Numbered from the stretch's first letter, positions 29,722-39,181 are shown. The stretch is 64,000 nt of DNA from Desulfosudis oleivorans (GCA_020723325.1 DYJD01000017.1:1-64000); one strand, 5' to 3'. Notes: generated by a model not told the origin, from the letters alone. Numbers and translations: made by a program.

Positions 29722-30360
29722 CTAAAAAATTGCGGAAACACTGATCATGAGCTTATAAGGTTCGATTTCCTTTTCGCTTCTTCTGACTCTTCCGTCCGAA
29801 TAAGTGAATTTTTCAAATTCGATTTTAGATGTGTCATAGCTGATCTCCAGACCAACACCCACCATCCGTTTCCGTAAAAATTCCACACCAACGGCACCAA
29901 ACAAGCCGGGGGTAACGCTCTCCACATATCCACCGCCGGCAATATGATACATCAGCCCGCCTTTGACATAGGGGGAAATATCCTGGGTGGGCAAAAAAGT
30001 GTATCCGATGCAGCCGTTGATGGGCACATCGTAGAAATCAGCGTCCTCATCGTCCCCTCTGCGGGAGGATTTGTCCATTATTATAAAGGCAAGTGGTCCA
30101 AGGCCTCCACCCACGGTCATGCCGTTATCCAAAAGCAGATAGGGCTGAAAGGAAACCCCCACCGGCCAATAGGTGCTGGTGTCGACGGAATAACCTTGTG
30201 CTTCCAGATTGTCTTCATGCAGATCCACCACATCCGAATAACCGGTCATGGCGGTGAGCCCCACCGGAAAGCGCCAATCATTTGCCTGGGCTGAATTGCC
30301 GATAAACAAAGTGAGATAAAGCATGAAGAGACCAAAATAAAATCCGGGCTTCTTTTGCAT
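29722..30360 (-). CDS. Outer-membrane beta-barrel protein, OmpW-like size
   Basis: The ATG at 30360 gives 212 residues. A signal peptide ending near SAQA-ND is followed by alternating amphipathic strands (WPVGVSFQPYLLLDNG, MTVGGGLGPLAF, GCIGYTF, KGGLMYHIAGG, GLFGAVGVEF, VGVGLEISYDTSK) and a C-terminal aromatic residue (SAIF) typical of barrels inserted by BAM. It is probably a small porin-like or lipid-uptake barrel; the cargo is unknown. Confidence 0.7.
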   Translation of the reverse strand: MQKKPGFYFGLFMLYLTLFIGNSAQANDWRFPVGLTAMTGYSDVVDLHEDNLEAQGYSVDTSTYWPVGVSFQPYLLLDNGMTVGGGLGPLAFIIMDKSSRRGDDEDADFYDVPINGCIGYTFLPTQDISPYVKGGLMYHIAGGGYVESVTPGLFGAVGVEFLRKRMVGVGLEISYDTSKIEFEKFTYSDGRVRRSEKEIEPYKLMISVSAIF

Positions 30361-30611
30361 GGCAAGATATACCTTTCCCTGTTGAATAGATAGATTGTTC
30401 GACACCAAATCGTAAAATATTCGCGAGCAAACTGCTATCTGAAATCGGATATGGTGTCAAGATGTAAGACCTGAAGGCCCAGGGTAATCGCATGTAAACT
30501 TGGCGCGGAATGTGCAGCCATTAATTGCCAATATTTCACCCAGCGAATACTATTGCTCGCCAAGATAAAGCGATTCGTGAGTGTTTGGGTTTTGTCTCTG
30601 CCATCCAACCT

Positions 30612-30853
30612 CTCGGGGTCGGGGTCGGTATCGGAATCGGTATCGAGTTTTTTCTTTTCCCCCAAAGGCAATTCGCCAACGGGACGGAACGGTGTGCCCT
30701 GCCGATGTGCAGGGGCGGTTCGCGAACCGCCCCTACGGAAAGGCCATGGTGTTGAGTCTTGGGGTCAACATGGGAAAAGCCCTGGTTTTTCGGGGGCGGG
30801 GTCTCCCAAATTATTTTTTCGATACCGATGCCGATACCGACCCCGACCCCGAG
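30612..30853. repeat. Hexamer palindrome pair enclosing another repeat
   Basis: Arms 30612-30647 and 30820-30853 are GGGGTC/GGTATC hexamer arrays that mirror each other with one mismatch. They enclose a 28-bp GTAGGGG palindrome (30709-30736), so one repeat family is nested in another. This is part of the gene-free stretch 30361-31096. Confidence 0.8.
30709..30736. repeat. 28-bp GTAGGGG palindrome, nested copy
   Basis: Arms GCAGGGGCGGTT / AACCGCCCCTAC around CGCG, with flanks like the copy at 18309. Confidence 0.9.
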
Positions 30854-30858
30854 ATTGC

Positions 30859-30970
30859 ATCTCTCATCCCCCATCCCTCATCCCTCATCCCTCATCCCTC
30901 ATCCCTCATCCCCCATCCCCCATCTCCAATTTCAAATCTCAAATCTCAAATCTCAAATCCCGCATCCCCC
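30859..30970. repeat. Tandem heptads CTCATCC and CTCAAAT
   Basis: About eight to nine units of CTCATCC-like heptads (30862-30925) followed by four to five units of CTCAAAT (30932-30959). The units have seven bases, so length change would alter frame, but no gene covers them. It lies just upstream of secDF, which has a TTGACA-like -35 at 30994 but no good -10. Confidence 0.75.
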
Positions 30971-31096
30971 ACCAAAACAACCCGCAAAATTTATTGACAT
31001 GACGGGCTTTTTGCAGTACCGATAGACGCTTTCTTATTTGCATAAACTGTTGTTTATACCATTAACGGAATTAAGGAAAAGTGAGAAATCAGCCCC

Positions 31097-33706
31097 ATGA
31101 TGAAATCGGTTCGTAACAAGATCTTGTTTATCGGCTTTTTGACCCTGCTTGCCATTCTGGCCTTTCTTCCTTCGGTGACCGGACCCTTACCCACCACGGT
31201 GGGCAAGTTTCTGTCCCAAAATGGGGTACGCCTGGGGCTGGATTTACAGGGCGGCGTGCATTTGATCCTGAAAGTGAATCTGGCGCGGATGATTCAAAAT
31301 CAACTGGAAGTTGCCGCCACGGATCTGCGCTCCGCCTTTCGCAACAAGCATGTGGCTGCCGGCCGCCTGGAAGTCCAAAAGGGCAACCAACTGCGCATCA
31401 ATCTGCGGGAGTCCTCAGCCCTGGAACCGGCCAAGGCCGTGCTGGCCGATGACTTCCCCCATCTGGCCGTAGTCTCCTCCAATATTACCGATGCCGAATC
31501 CTATCTCGATGTGGCCATAAAAGAATCCGAAGCCAAGGAACTCCAAAGCAACGCCGTGGCCCAAAGCCTGGAAGTAATCCGCAACCGCATTGATCAGTTC
31601 GGCGTGGCCGAGCCGGTCATCGTCAAACAGGGCGAGGATGAAATCGTGGTGCAATTGCCGGGCATCAAGGACGCCCAGCGGGCCATTGAATTGATCGGCC
31701 GGACAGCCCAGTTGCAGTTCAAACTGGTCCAAATGGACGCAACGGAAAACCTGGGCAGTCTCATTGACGATGCCATCCGTTCCGGTGTATTGAAAGCCAA
31801 TTACAATCATGGCGACTTGAACCGTGCTTTAAAAGGGAAAATCCCTGCTGACTGTGAAGTCTATATCCAGAAAACCGTTAAAACCGACACCGGCCGGGTG
31901 AGCAAATCCCCCATCCTGTTGAAAAAGGAAACCGTTATGACCGGTGAGGCGCTTAAGACCGCCCGCATGGAAATCGGCGGCCGCTACAACGAGCCCCTCA
32001 TCGATCTGACCTTCAACAGTCGCGGCGCCCTGCAATTCGAACGCATCACCGAGGCCAACACCAACCGGCAATTAGCCATTATATTAGATGATGTGGTCCA
32101 ATCCGCCCCGGTAATCCGGGAACGAATTTCCGGCGGCAAAGCCCAAATCACCGGTTCCTTTACCACGGATGAAGCCACGGATCTGGCCATCGCCCTGCGG
32201 GCCGGGGCCCTGCCGGCACCGGTGGACATTATCCAGAACCTCACCGTGGGTCCCTCCCTGGGGGAGGATTCTATTAAAAAAGGGGTGGCCTCGGCTGTGC
32301 TGGGCTTTGTCCTGGTGGTGGTGTTCATGGTCGTCTACTACCGCTTGTCCGGCATCATTGCCAATTTCGCCCTGGTCTTGAACCTGATCCTGATGCTGGG
32401 GGTCCTCTCCATCTTTAATGCCACCCTGACCCTGCCCGGCATTGCCGGCATTGTTTTGTCCATCGGCATGGCCGTGGATTCCAACGTGCTGATATTCGAA
32501 CGCATGCGCGAGGAGTTCGCCTTGCAGAAACCCATCTGGTCCGGTGTGGACGGCGGTTACAGCAAGGCCCTGTGGACCATCATCGATTCCCATGTGACCA
32601 CCCTGATCACCGCCTTTGCCCTGTTCCTTTTCGGCACCGGGCCCATCAAGGGTTTTGCGGTCACCCTGAGCGTAGGCGTCATTCTGAACCTCTTCACCGC
32701 CTTGTACGGCACCAAGACGGTTTATGAATACATGAAGATCAAACGCCAGATCAAGGAACTGCGCTTCTTACAAATTATCAAGAATCCCAAGATCGATTTT
32801 ATCAAATTGCGCCATGCGGCCTTTATTTTTTCCGGCTGCCTATCCATCCTCGGATTGGTGGCTTTTGTACAGATCGAGCGCGGCAAGGCCAACCTGGGCG
32901 TTGACTTTGCCGGCGGCACCCTGCTGCAAGTAAAAGCGGAGACGCCTTTTAATCTTGCGGATGTGCGCGCTTCCCTGAGCCGTAACAATCTGGCGGATTA
33001 TGAGCTGCAGGATGTGCCCAATGAAAACATCCTCATCGTGCGGGTGAAAAAGACCGAACTCACCGTGGGTCAGATTTCCGAGAACATCATAAAAATCCTC
33101 GCCAAGGAAATGCCCGGCACTGTATTCCATTTGCAAAGCAAGGCCGAGATCGGCGCCTCGGTGAGCAAGGCCCTGAAAAACGCCGCCCTGATCGCCATTT
33201 TCATTTCCCTGGCCGGCATCATCATTTATCTGGCCTGGCGTTTTGATTTCCGCTTTGGGGTGGCCGCGGCCGTGGCCACCTTCCACGACGTTCTGGCCGT
33301 ACTCGGCGTTTTTTATCTCCTGGACAAGGAAATCACCTTACTGGTGATCACCGCCTTGTTGACCCTGGCCGGTTATTCCCTGACCGATACCGTGGTGGTG
33401 TTTGATCGCATCCGCGAAAACATGACCCGCAAAGGCAAAATGGATTTGGGCGACCTGATCAATCTCAGCGTCAACGAAGTCTTAAGCCGCACCATTATCA
33501 CTTCCAGCACGGTTTTCCTGGTGGTGGTGGCCTTGTGGGCTCTGGGTGGAATTCTGCTGCGGGATTTTGCCATGGCCCTGACCATGGGGGTGGTGATCGG
33601 AACCTATTCCTCCATTTTTGTCGCCAGCACCCTGGTTTATATCTGGCCCGGCTCGCGCCGGTCTCCGGTCAAAGCCGTTGCCGCCGGCAGCAAGGCCAAT
33701 GGATAA
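31097..33706 (+). CDS. secDF: Fused SecD-SecF protein translocase subunit
   Basis: The 869-residue product joins SecD (about 1-535) and SecF (about 545-860). SecD part: RLGLDLQGGVHLIL, the periplasmic P1 region, PAPVDIIQNLTVGPSLG and the six-helix RND core with VDSNVLIFERMREE. SecF part: NLGVDFAGGTLLQV and TDTVVVFDRIREN. The complex uses the proton gradient to help complete secretion after SecYEG. Most bacteria of this lineage have separate secD and secF genes, so the fusion is mildly notable. Starts at ATG 31097; DedA follows after 6 bases. Confidence 0.95.
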   Translation: MMKSVRNKILFIGFLTLLAILAFLPSVTGPLPTTVGKFLSQNGVRLGLDLQGGVHLILKVNLARMIQNQLEVAATDLRSAFRNKHVAAGRLEVQKGNQLRINLRESSALEPAKAVLADDFPHLAVVSSNITDAESYLDVAIKESEAKELQSNAVAQSLEVIRNRIDQFGVAEPVIVKQGEDEIVVQLPGIKDAQRAIELIGRTAQLQFKLVQMDATENLGSLIDDAIRSGVLKANYNHGDLNRALKGKIPADCEVYIQKTVKTDTGRVSKSPILLKKETVMTGEALKTARMEIGGRYNEPLIDLTFNSRGALQFERITEANTNRQLAIILDDVVQSAPVIRERISGGKAQITGSFTTDEATDLAIALRAGALPAPVDIIQNLTVGPSLGEDSIKKGVASAVLGFVLVVVFMVVYYRLSGIIANFALVLNLILMLGVLSIFNATLTLPGIAGIVLSIGMAVDSNVLIFERMREEFALQKPIWSGVDGGYSKALWTIIDSHVTTLITAFALFLFGTGPIKGFAVTLSVGVILNLFTALYGTKTVYEYMKIKRQIKELRFLQIIKNPKIDFIKLRHAAFIFSGCLSILGLVAFVQIERGKANLGVDFAGGTLLQVKAETPFNLADVRASLSRNNLADYELQDVPNENILIVRVKKTELTVGQISENIIKILAKEMPGTVFHLQSKAEIGASVSKALKNAALIAIFISLAGIIIYLAWRFDFRFGVAAAVATFHDVLAVLGVFYLLDKEITLLVITALLTLAGYSLTDTVVVFDRIRENMTRKGKMDLGDLINLSVNEVLSRTIITSSTVFLVVVALWALGGILLRDFAMALTMGVVIGTYSSIFVASTLVYIWPGSRRSPVKAVAAGSKANG

Positions 33707-33712
33707 AAAACC

Positions 33713-34378
33713 ATGGAAACCCTATCGAATTTCATTCACCTATTTTTGGAGTTGGACAAGGTCCTGGGGGATGTCACCACCCGTTACGGCACCCTCACCT
33801 ATGTGATCCTGTTTGCCATTATTTTTTGTGAAACCGGCCTAGTGGTGACGCCCATTTTGCCTGGTGATTCCCTGCTGTTCGCGGCCGGCGCCATTGCTTC
33901 CCTGGGGGGCCTGGATATTTGGCTGTTGATTCTGCTGTTAATCATCGCCGCCGTTGCCGGTGACACGGTCAACTATTGGGTGGGGCATTGGATCGGGCCC
34001 CGGGCCTTTACCGGCGAGCTCCGCTTCTTAAAAAAGGAATACCTGGATCGTACCCATGCTTTTTATGAAAAGCACGGTGGCAAAACCATTATTCTGGCGC
34101 GTTTCGTTCCCATTGTCCGCACCTTCGCCCCCTTTGTAGCCGGCATCGGCGCCATGAACTATACCAAGTTTATCGTTTATAATATTACGGGCGGCATTGC
34201 CTGGGTGATATCATTGACCCTGGCCGGTTACTATTTCGGCAATATCGAGATTGTCAAACGCAACTTCGAGATCGTCATCCTGGCCATAGTTTTCATTTCC
34301 GTCCTGCCCATCCTGTTTGAGGCGATAAAAGGATATAGATCGCCAGGGCCCAAGGATGCCAAACGGGTTGAAAATTAA
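33713..34378 (+). CDS. DedA-family membrane protein
   Basis: The 221-residue product is a DedA (SNARE-associated/VTT) protein with four to six hydrophobic segments. The family signatures are ETGLVV with PGDSLLFAAG and RFVPIVRTFAPFVAG. DedA proteins are proton-dependent flippases or transporters needed for envelope integrity and polyprenyl phosphate recycling. The short 6-base gap to secDF suggests cotranscription. Confidence 0.92.
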   Translation: METLSNFIHLFLELDKVLGDVTTRYGTLTYVILFAIIFCETGLVVTPILPGDSLLFAAGAIASLGGLDIWLLILLLIIAAVAGDTVNYWVGHWIGPRAFTGELRFLKKEYLDRTHAFYEKHGGKTIILARFVPIVRTFAPFVAGIGAMNYTKFIVYNITGGIAWVISLTLAGYYFGNIEIVKRNFEIVILAIVFISVLPILFEAIKGYRSPGPKDAKRVEN

Positions 34379-34447
34379 GGGCTAATGATGATGAAATGCA
34401 ATGTTTTATTCAATACTTATCAGCTAGTAAAAAAAAATGAAAATCTA

Positions 34448-34476
34448 TTGACAATCCGGATTTTTCCAATTATAGT
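34448..34476 (+). promoter_or_regulatory. Consensus sigma70-type promoter of the complex I operon
   Basis: TTGACA (34448-34453) and TATAGT (34471-34476) are separated by exactly 17 bases, upstream of nuoA with a leader of about 285 bases. Confidence 0.7.
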
Positions 34477-34482
34477 TTGCCT

Positions 34483-34768
34483 TCTTTTTGGGGCTGAAAC
34501 CCCCTGCTGAGGCAGGGAACCCATAACGAAATTGAATGGAAAAATTTTCTTTTCTCATGGTAGAAAAGAAACGGGAATTGAAACAGTTTGCTGCAAACAC
34601 TTTCGTTTCACTTCAGCCATGGAGTGATGCGAAGCTTGGGTCTGCAAATCGAATCGGAATACCGCTTTTCAACGCATATTCCTGGTAAATATTTTCCCGT
34701 AACATTCATTGATTGTCGATAACTCGGTTGTTGATGTTAATCCACGTCCAAAGGCGGGGAGGAAGTAG
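34483..34768 (+). other. Structured leader of the complex I operon
   Basis: The untranslated stretch between promoter and nuoA has stacked palindromes: GGGG-ctgaaa-CCCC (34490-34503), CCCTGC-tgag-GCAGGG (34502-34517, overlapping), and GAAACG...CGTTTC enclosing GTTTG-ctg-CAAAC (34568-34609). The two G/C helices share bases, so they could be alternative folds, but no known riboswitch motif was recognised. Confidence 0.4.
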
Positions 34769-35149
34769 ATGCAGTTCGACTGGCTTAATTTGGCGATCAT
34801 CGTATGTTTGGTAGCCGGTACAGGTTTTGCGGCAGGCCCCCTTATCATTTCGCTGCTGTTGTCTCCCAAAAGCAAGGGCGGTGATCTGGCTTTGCCCTAT
34901 GAATGCGGCATCGTACCCCACGGCGTGGCCCGGGTGCGCTTCGGCATCAATTATTACTTCTATGCCCTGCTGTTCTTATCCTTCGACGTCGACGTGCTTT
35001 ACCTTTTCCCGGTAGCTTCCGTATATGTTCAAAGCAAGGGCTGGTGGGTCTTTTTGGAATTTCTGATTTTCCTGGGCCCCCTCGGATTGGCGGTAATTTA
35101 TTTTTGGCGGAAGGGAGTTTTCCATTGGCCCCGAAAGATCAAAGTCTGA
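34769..35149 (+). CDS. nuoA: NADH-quinone oxidoreductase subunit A
   Basis: The 126-residue product has three membrane helices and the conserved loop [12 protein letters not shown] before [24 protein letters not shown], as in all NuoA proteins. It contributes to the quinone-site region of complex I in the membrane arm. A GGGGAGGAAG ribosome site precedes the ATG. It overlaps nuoB by 25 bases and opens the operon. Confidence 0.95.
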   Translation: MQFDWLNLAIIVCLVAGTGFAAGPLIISLLLSPKSKGGDLALPYECGIVPHGVARVRFGINYYFYALLFLSFDVDVLYLFPVASVYVQSKGWWVFLEFLIFLGPLGLAVIYFWRKGVFHWPRKIKV

Positions 35150-35655
35150 TCCCGGCGGTTTGTGACAGCGATCCCCCGATCCTGGCCATAAAGCCGGTAC
35201 AACAAATCATCGACCTATGCCGTTCCATGTCGTTGTGGCCCATGACCTTCGGTCTGGCCTGCTGCGCCATCGAGATGATGGCCGTCGGCATGGCACGCTT
35301 CGATATCTCCAGATTCGGCGCCGAAGTTTTCCGGCCCTCGCCGCGGCAGTCCGACCTCATGATCGTGGCCGGCACCGTATCCAAAAAGATGGCCCCCGCG
35401 GTTGTACGTCTCTACGAGCAAATGCCGGCCCCCAAATGGGTTCTGGCCCTGGGTAATTGCGCCATCTCCGGCGGTCCCTTCTACTTCCCCGGCCAATACG
35501 CCATCGTGGAAGGCGTGGATCGGATTATTCCGGTGGATGTATATGTTCCCGGTTGCCCGCCCCGCCCCGAGGCCCTTTTGGAAGGCATTTTCACACTTCA
35601 GCAAAAAATCACCGGCAAACGATGGTGGCCGGAACCAAAGGAAGATAAGGCATGA
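35125..35655 (+). CDS. nuoB: NADH-quinone oxidoreductase subunit B
   Basis: The 176-residue product carries the N2 cluster ligands in LACCAIEM (CC pair), the GNCAISG cysteine and [10 protein letters not shown]2 is the last Fe-S cluster and reduces quinone. The only in-frame start consistent with family length is TTG at 35125, 9 bases after AGGGAG and inside nuoA. The longer upstream frame in the same phase is the shadow of nuoA. It overlaps nuoC by four bases. Confidence 0.95.
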   Translation: MAPKDQSLIPAVCDSDPPILAIKPVQQIIDLCRSMSLWPMTFGLACCAIEMMAVGMARFDISRFGAEVFRPSPRQSDLMIVAGTVSKKMAPAVVRLYEQMPAPKWVLALGNCAISGGPFYFPGQYAIVEGVDRIIPVDVYVPGCPPRPEALLEGIFTLQQKITGKRWWPEPKEDKA

Positions 35656-36149
35656 GCACTACGGGTTCAACAAATCCGCAAGGCTTGGATGGCATCAAGG
35701 CCTGGTGCCGGGTGGACGGAGACTACGCCAAAAGCGGGTCTGCAGCCGTTTTTTTCATCGACGCCGGTGCGTTGCTGCAGGCAACCGCGAGCCTGAAAGC
35801 GGCTGGGTATTATCTGGAGGATGTCTGCGGCGTGGATGTTCGCGAAGGCATCATGCTGGTCTATCATTTTGACCGCTTTGACCGCCCCCACCGCATCACC
35901 TTGCGCATGATCGTGCCCCATGACCGTAAAGAAGCACCCTCCATTGTTTCCATTTTCAGCGGCGCGGACTGGCATGAACGCGAGACCTTTGATTTTTACG
36001 GGGTGGTCTTCACCGGCCACCCGAATTTAAAACCGTTGCTGTTACCGGATGATCTGGGTTTTCACCCGTTACTGAAAGAACAGGAAGACCAACGCAAGTC
36101 GATTCATCAACTATTGCCCATTGAGATGGTGATAGATCATGGCGCTTGA
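35652..36149 (+). CDS. nuoC: NADH-quinone oxidoreductase subunit C
   Basis: The 165-residue product is the 30-kDa hydrophilic subunit: [16 protein letters not shown], the signature [20 protein letters not shown] and the HPLLKEQ tail. It binds NuoD and NuoB in the Q module. It is not fused to NuoD, which lies 3.9 kb further on after NuoG, an unusual split of the C and D pair. Confidence 0.93.
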   Translation: MSTTGSTNPQGLDGIKAWCRVDGDYAKSGSAAVFFIDAGALLQATASLKAAGYYLEDVCGVDVREGIMLVYHFDRFDRPHRITLRMIVPHDRKEAPSIVSIFSGADWHERETFDFYGVVFTGHPNLKPLLLPDDLGFHPLLKEQEDQRKSIHQLLPIEMVIDHGA

Positions 36150-36235
36150 TTAAACCCTGATTTGCCGAGGGCGAATAACGGCCGGCCCGTCAACCGCGGC
36201 CCGGTGGACACTTAACCCCTCAGAGAGGGAGATTT

Positions 36236-36709
36236 ATGAACAAATACTTTATCAACCAGGACAAAAATCGTTGCATCGCATGTTTGAGCTGTGAGGTCTA
36301 CTGCGAAAAAAACAAGAACATCCCTGAAGAAGACCGGGCCAGACTCTGCCAGATCGTGATCGTGGACAAGCAGAAAACTGCCAGCCTGCCCCGGGACGCC
36401 TATATTTATATGGGATGTTTTCATTGTGAAACGCCTTATTGCGTTGCCGCTTGCCCCACCTCGGCCATGAAGAAACGGGACAAGGACGGTATCGTTTATG
36501 TGGAGGCGGACAAATGTGTGGGCTGCAAAGCCTGCATGGTGGCCTGCCCCTGGGGCGCGGTCCAGTGGGATCCAAAAACCAGCAAGGTTCAAAAATGCGA
36601 TTTGTGCAAGGACCGCCTGGATGAAGGCCTGAAACCCGTTTGCGTGACCATCTGCACCACGGGCTGTCTGTCTTTGGGCGAACTTCAACCCAGCGAGAAC
36701 GAAGGGTAA
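36236..36709 (+). CDS. HycB/HydN-type polyferredoxin in the complex I operon
   Basis: The 157-residue product has four 4Fe-4S cysteine sets: CIACLSCEVYC, CFHCETPYCVAACP, CVGCKACMVACP and CDLCKDRLD with CVTICTTGC, as in the electron-transfer subunits of formate hydrogenlyase, carbon monoxide dehydrogenase and DMSO reductase. It has no signal peptide. Standard bacterial complex I has no such subunit. Placed between nuoC and nuoE in a shared operon, it may bring electrons from another donor, such as a ferredoxin or formate enzyme, or bridge to the NuoEFG module (inference). Confidence 0.9.
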   Translation: MNKYFINQDKNRCIACLSCEVYCEKNKNIPEEDRARLCQIVIVDKQKTASLPRDAYIYMGCFHCETPYCVAACPTSAMKKRDKDGIVYVEADKCVGCKACMVACPWGAVQWDPKTSKVQKCDLCKDRLDEGLKPVCVTICTTGCLSLGELQPSENEG

Positions 36710-36778
36710 CATAACGCTGCGATCACCCGGAGCACCCGTATCCGGTTTTTCGCAATAAGCAAGGAGGAATGAAGGCCA

Positions 36779-37276
36779 ATGGCTGGAATCGAAAGCAAAT
36801 GCACTGAGCCGGAAATTGATTATAATGTCCTGAACAGCATTATCGTGGACCGTTATAATCAAAACAGGGAAAATCTGATTATGATGATGCAGGCCATCCA
36901 GAAGCAGTACCGTTACCTGCCGATTACGGCCTTGCGTTATCTGTCGGACAAAGTCCAGGTCCCGCTCATCAAAATTTTTGAGATCGCAACGTTTTATGCC
37001 TCCTTCAGCCTGAAACCCAAGGGCAAGAACATCATCAACATCTGCACAGGCACGGCCTGCCATCTCAAAGGCACCGGTAAAATGGTGGAGCATATCACCT
37101 CCAAAGTCGGCATCAAATCCGGCGAGACCACCCCGGACATGCTGCTGACCATGGACAACGTCAACTGTGTGGGAGCATGCGCTGTGGCGCCGGTGATCGT
37201 ATTCAATGAAAAATATTACCCGGAAGCCGACCTGTCTGTGATCAACACCTTACTGGACCAAGCCAAGTCGGAATAG
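36779..37276 (+). CDS. nuoE: NADH-quinone oxidoreductase subunit E
   Basis: The 165-residue product has the thioredoxin-like 2Fe-2S domain with ligands in CTGTACHLKG and NCVGACA, and the N-terminal helical domain with LRYLSDKVQVPL and FYASF. It forms cluster N1a and pairs with NuoF. The start follows AAGGAGGAATG-type sequence upstream with an ATG at 36779. Confidence 0.95.
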   Translation: MAGIESKCTEPEIDYNVLNSIIVDRYNQNRENLIMMMQAIQKQYRYLPITALRYLSDKVQVPLIKIFEIATFYASFSLKPKGKNIINICTGTACHLKGTGKMVEHITSKVGIKSGETTPDMLLTMDNVNCVGACAVAPVIVFNEKYYPEADLSVINTLLDQAKSE

Positions 37277-37288
37277 TGGAGAAACGTT

Positions 37289-39181
37289 ATGCAACAACTT
37301 AAACAAGCGGCGGAATCAAACGTCAATACTCCGAGAATCACAAGTCCCAAGGCGTTGGAAGACTATCGCGCTTCCCTGGCTTCAAAGTACGGTCACGATG
37401 TTCCCACGGTCATCATTTGCTGCGGCACGGGCTGCCGTCCCAGCAACGCCGTGGAAGTGGCCGAGCTGTTGGAAAAAGGATTGGCCGAAGCCGATTTTCA
37501 AGGTAAAATCGTGCCCCATGTCAAAGCCACCGGCTGTCATGGTTTCTGCTCCCGGGGCCCCATCGTGGAACTGGAACCCCAGGGCATTTTCTACCAGAAA
37601 GTCAAACCCAAGGATGTTCCGGAGATCATCGAAAAAACCATCAAAGGCGGCGAGTTGATCAAACATCTGCAGTACAAAGACGCCTCCAAGAAGGTTTTTA
37701 CCCATACCAACGAAATCCCCTTTTATGCCAAACAATCCCGGCTGGTACTCAAGAACATCGGCAAGATCAATCCCTTTGACATTGACGACGCCATTGCCAC
37801 CGGCACTTACGGCGCCCTGGCCAAGGCCCTTTCCAGCATGACCCCCGGTCAGATCATCGAGGAAGTCAAGACCTCCTTTATCAAGGGCCGCGGCGGTGCC
37901 GGTTTTCCCACCGGCATCAAATGGGAGTCCTGCGCCAGTCAGATCGGTAATCGCTACATCATCTGCAATGCCGATGAAGGTGATCCTGGTGCTTTCATGG
38001 ACCGCTCCCTGCTGGAAGGCGATCCCCATCGCATATTAGAAGGTATGGCCATTGCCGCCAAAGCCATCGGCTCCAATCGCGGCTACATTTATGTGCGCCT
38101 GGAATATCCCCTGGCCATCCAGACCCTGACCCAGGCCATTCAGCAGGCGGAAGCCATGGGCCTTTTGGGCGACAATATCATGGGCACCGGCTTCAATTTC
38201 AAGGTCTCCCTGTCCATGGGCGCCGGCGCCTTTGTGTGCGGCGAATCCTCGGCTCTCATGTCCTCCCTGGAAGGCAAGGTCGGCCGGCCTAGACCCAAAT
38301 ACATCCGTTCCGTAGAAAAAGGATTCCGGGATTCTCCTTCCAACCTGAACAATGTGGAGACCTACGCCAATATCCCGGACATCATCCTCAAGGGCGGCGA
38401 ATGGTATAAATCCATCGGCACCAAGGAATCCACCGGCACCAAGGTCTTTTCTCTGACCGGCAATGTTCACAACATCGGTCTGGTGGAAGTACCCATGGGT
38501 GTTCCCCTGCGGGAGATCATTTTCGACATCGGCGGCGGCGTGCCCAAGAAACGCGCCTTTAAGGCGGTTCAGACCGGCGGTCCTTCCGGTGGTTGCATAC
38601 CTGCGCAGCATCTCGATATCCCGGTCAGCTTTGAAAGTCTGGACCAGGTCGGCTCCATCATGGGCTCCGGCGGCATGATCGTCATGGACGAAAACATTTG
38701 TATGGTGGAAGTGGCCCGTTATTTCACCCACTTCCTGGTGGAAGAATCCTGCGGCCAATGCACCCCCTGCCGTGAAGGCCTGATCCGTATGGAGGAAATT
38801 CTGGAACGTATCACCCATGGTGAAGGCCGGGAAGAAGATCCTGATACCCTGGAGGAGATCGGGAAATTCGTCACCAATTTCTCCCTCTGCGGCCTGGGAA
38901 CGTCCGCGGCCAATCCGGTGCTGTCCACCATCCGGCATTTCCGAGAGGAATACGAAACCCATATCCGCCATAAAAAATGCCCGGCCGGTGTTTGCAAGCC
39001 CTTGTACAGTCTGAAGATCGACGAGGAAAAATGCGTGGGCTGCGGCATCTGCAAAAAACGTTGCCCGGTCAACGCCATCACCGGCGATAAAAAGAAACCC
39101 CATGTACTGGAAATCGAGAAATGCATCAAGTGCATGGAATGCCATAAAAACTGTGATTTCGCCGCCGTGATAGTATTGTAA
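37289..39181 (+). CDS. nuoF: NuoF-like subunit with extra N- and C-terminal Fe-S domains
   Basis: The 630-residue product is longer than NuoF of E. coli (about 445). It has an N-terminal thioredoxin-like 2Fe-2S domain (GCRPSNA and CHGFC, about 25-115), the FMN/NADH core (GRGGAGFPTG and CNADEGDPGAF), an SLBB domain, the N3 cluster ESCGQCTPCREG with CGLG and two 4Fe-4S motifs at the C-terminus (CVGCGICKKRCP and CIKCMECHKNC). This arrangement matches HydB/HndC of electron-bifurcating hydrogenases. It oxidises NADH and feeds the wire through the HoxU-like subunit. Confidence 0.93.
   Translation: MQQLKQAAESNVNTPRITSPKALEDYRASLASKYGHDVPTVIICCGTGCRPSNAVEVAELLEKGLAEADFQGKIVPHVKATGCHGFCSRGPIVELEPQGIFYQKVKPKDVPEIIEKTIKGGELIKHLQYKDASKKVFTHTNEIPFYAKQSRLVLKNIGKINPFDIDDAIATGTYGALAKALSSMTPGQIIEEVKTSFIKGRGGAGFPTGIKWESCASQIGNRYIICNADEGDPGAFMDRSLLEGDPHRILEGMAIAAKAIGSNRGYIYVRLEYPLAIQTLTQAIQQAEAMGLLGDNIMGTGFNFKVSLSMGAGAFVCGESSALMSSLEGKVGRPRPKYIRSVEKGFRDSPSNLNNVETYANIPDIILKGGEWYKSIGTKESTGTKVFSLTGNVHNIGLVEVPMGVPLREIIFDIGGGVPKKRAFKAVQTGGPSGGCIPAQHLDIPVSFESLDQVGSIMGSGGMIVMDENICMVEVARYFTHFLVEESCGQCTPCREGLIRMEEILERITHGEGREEDPDTLEEIGKFVTNFSLCGLGTSAANPVLSTIRHFREEYETHIRHKKCPAGVCKPLYSLKIDEEKCVGCGICKKRCPVNAITGDKKKPHVLEIEKCIKCMECHKNCDFAAVIVL

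Noticed and set aside
30859-30970. Possible CRISPR array in the tandem heptads
   Set aside because: Units are 7 bases with no spacers of constant length and no cas genes nearby.
30553-31025. Long frames of Pro/His/Ser-rich protein in the gap before secDF
   Set aside because: They are translations of the heptad and hexamer repeats and have no ribosome site.
34903-35655. 250-residue NuoB reading starting at 34903
   Set aside because: The first 74 codons are the shadow of nuoA; family length and the ribosome site favour TTG at 35125.
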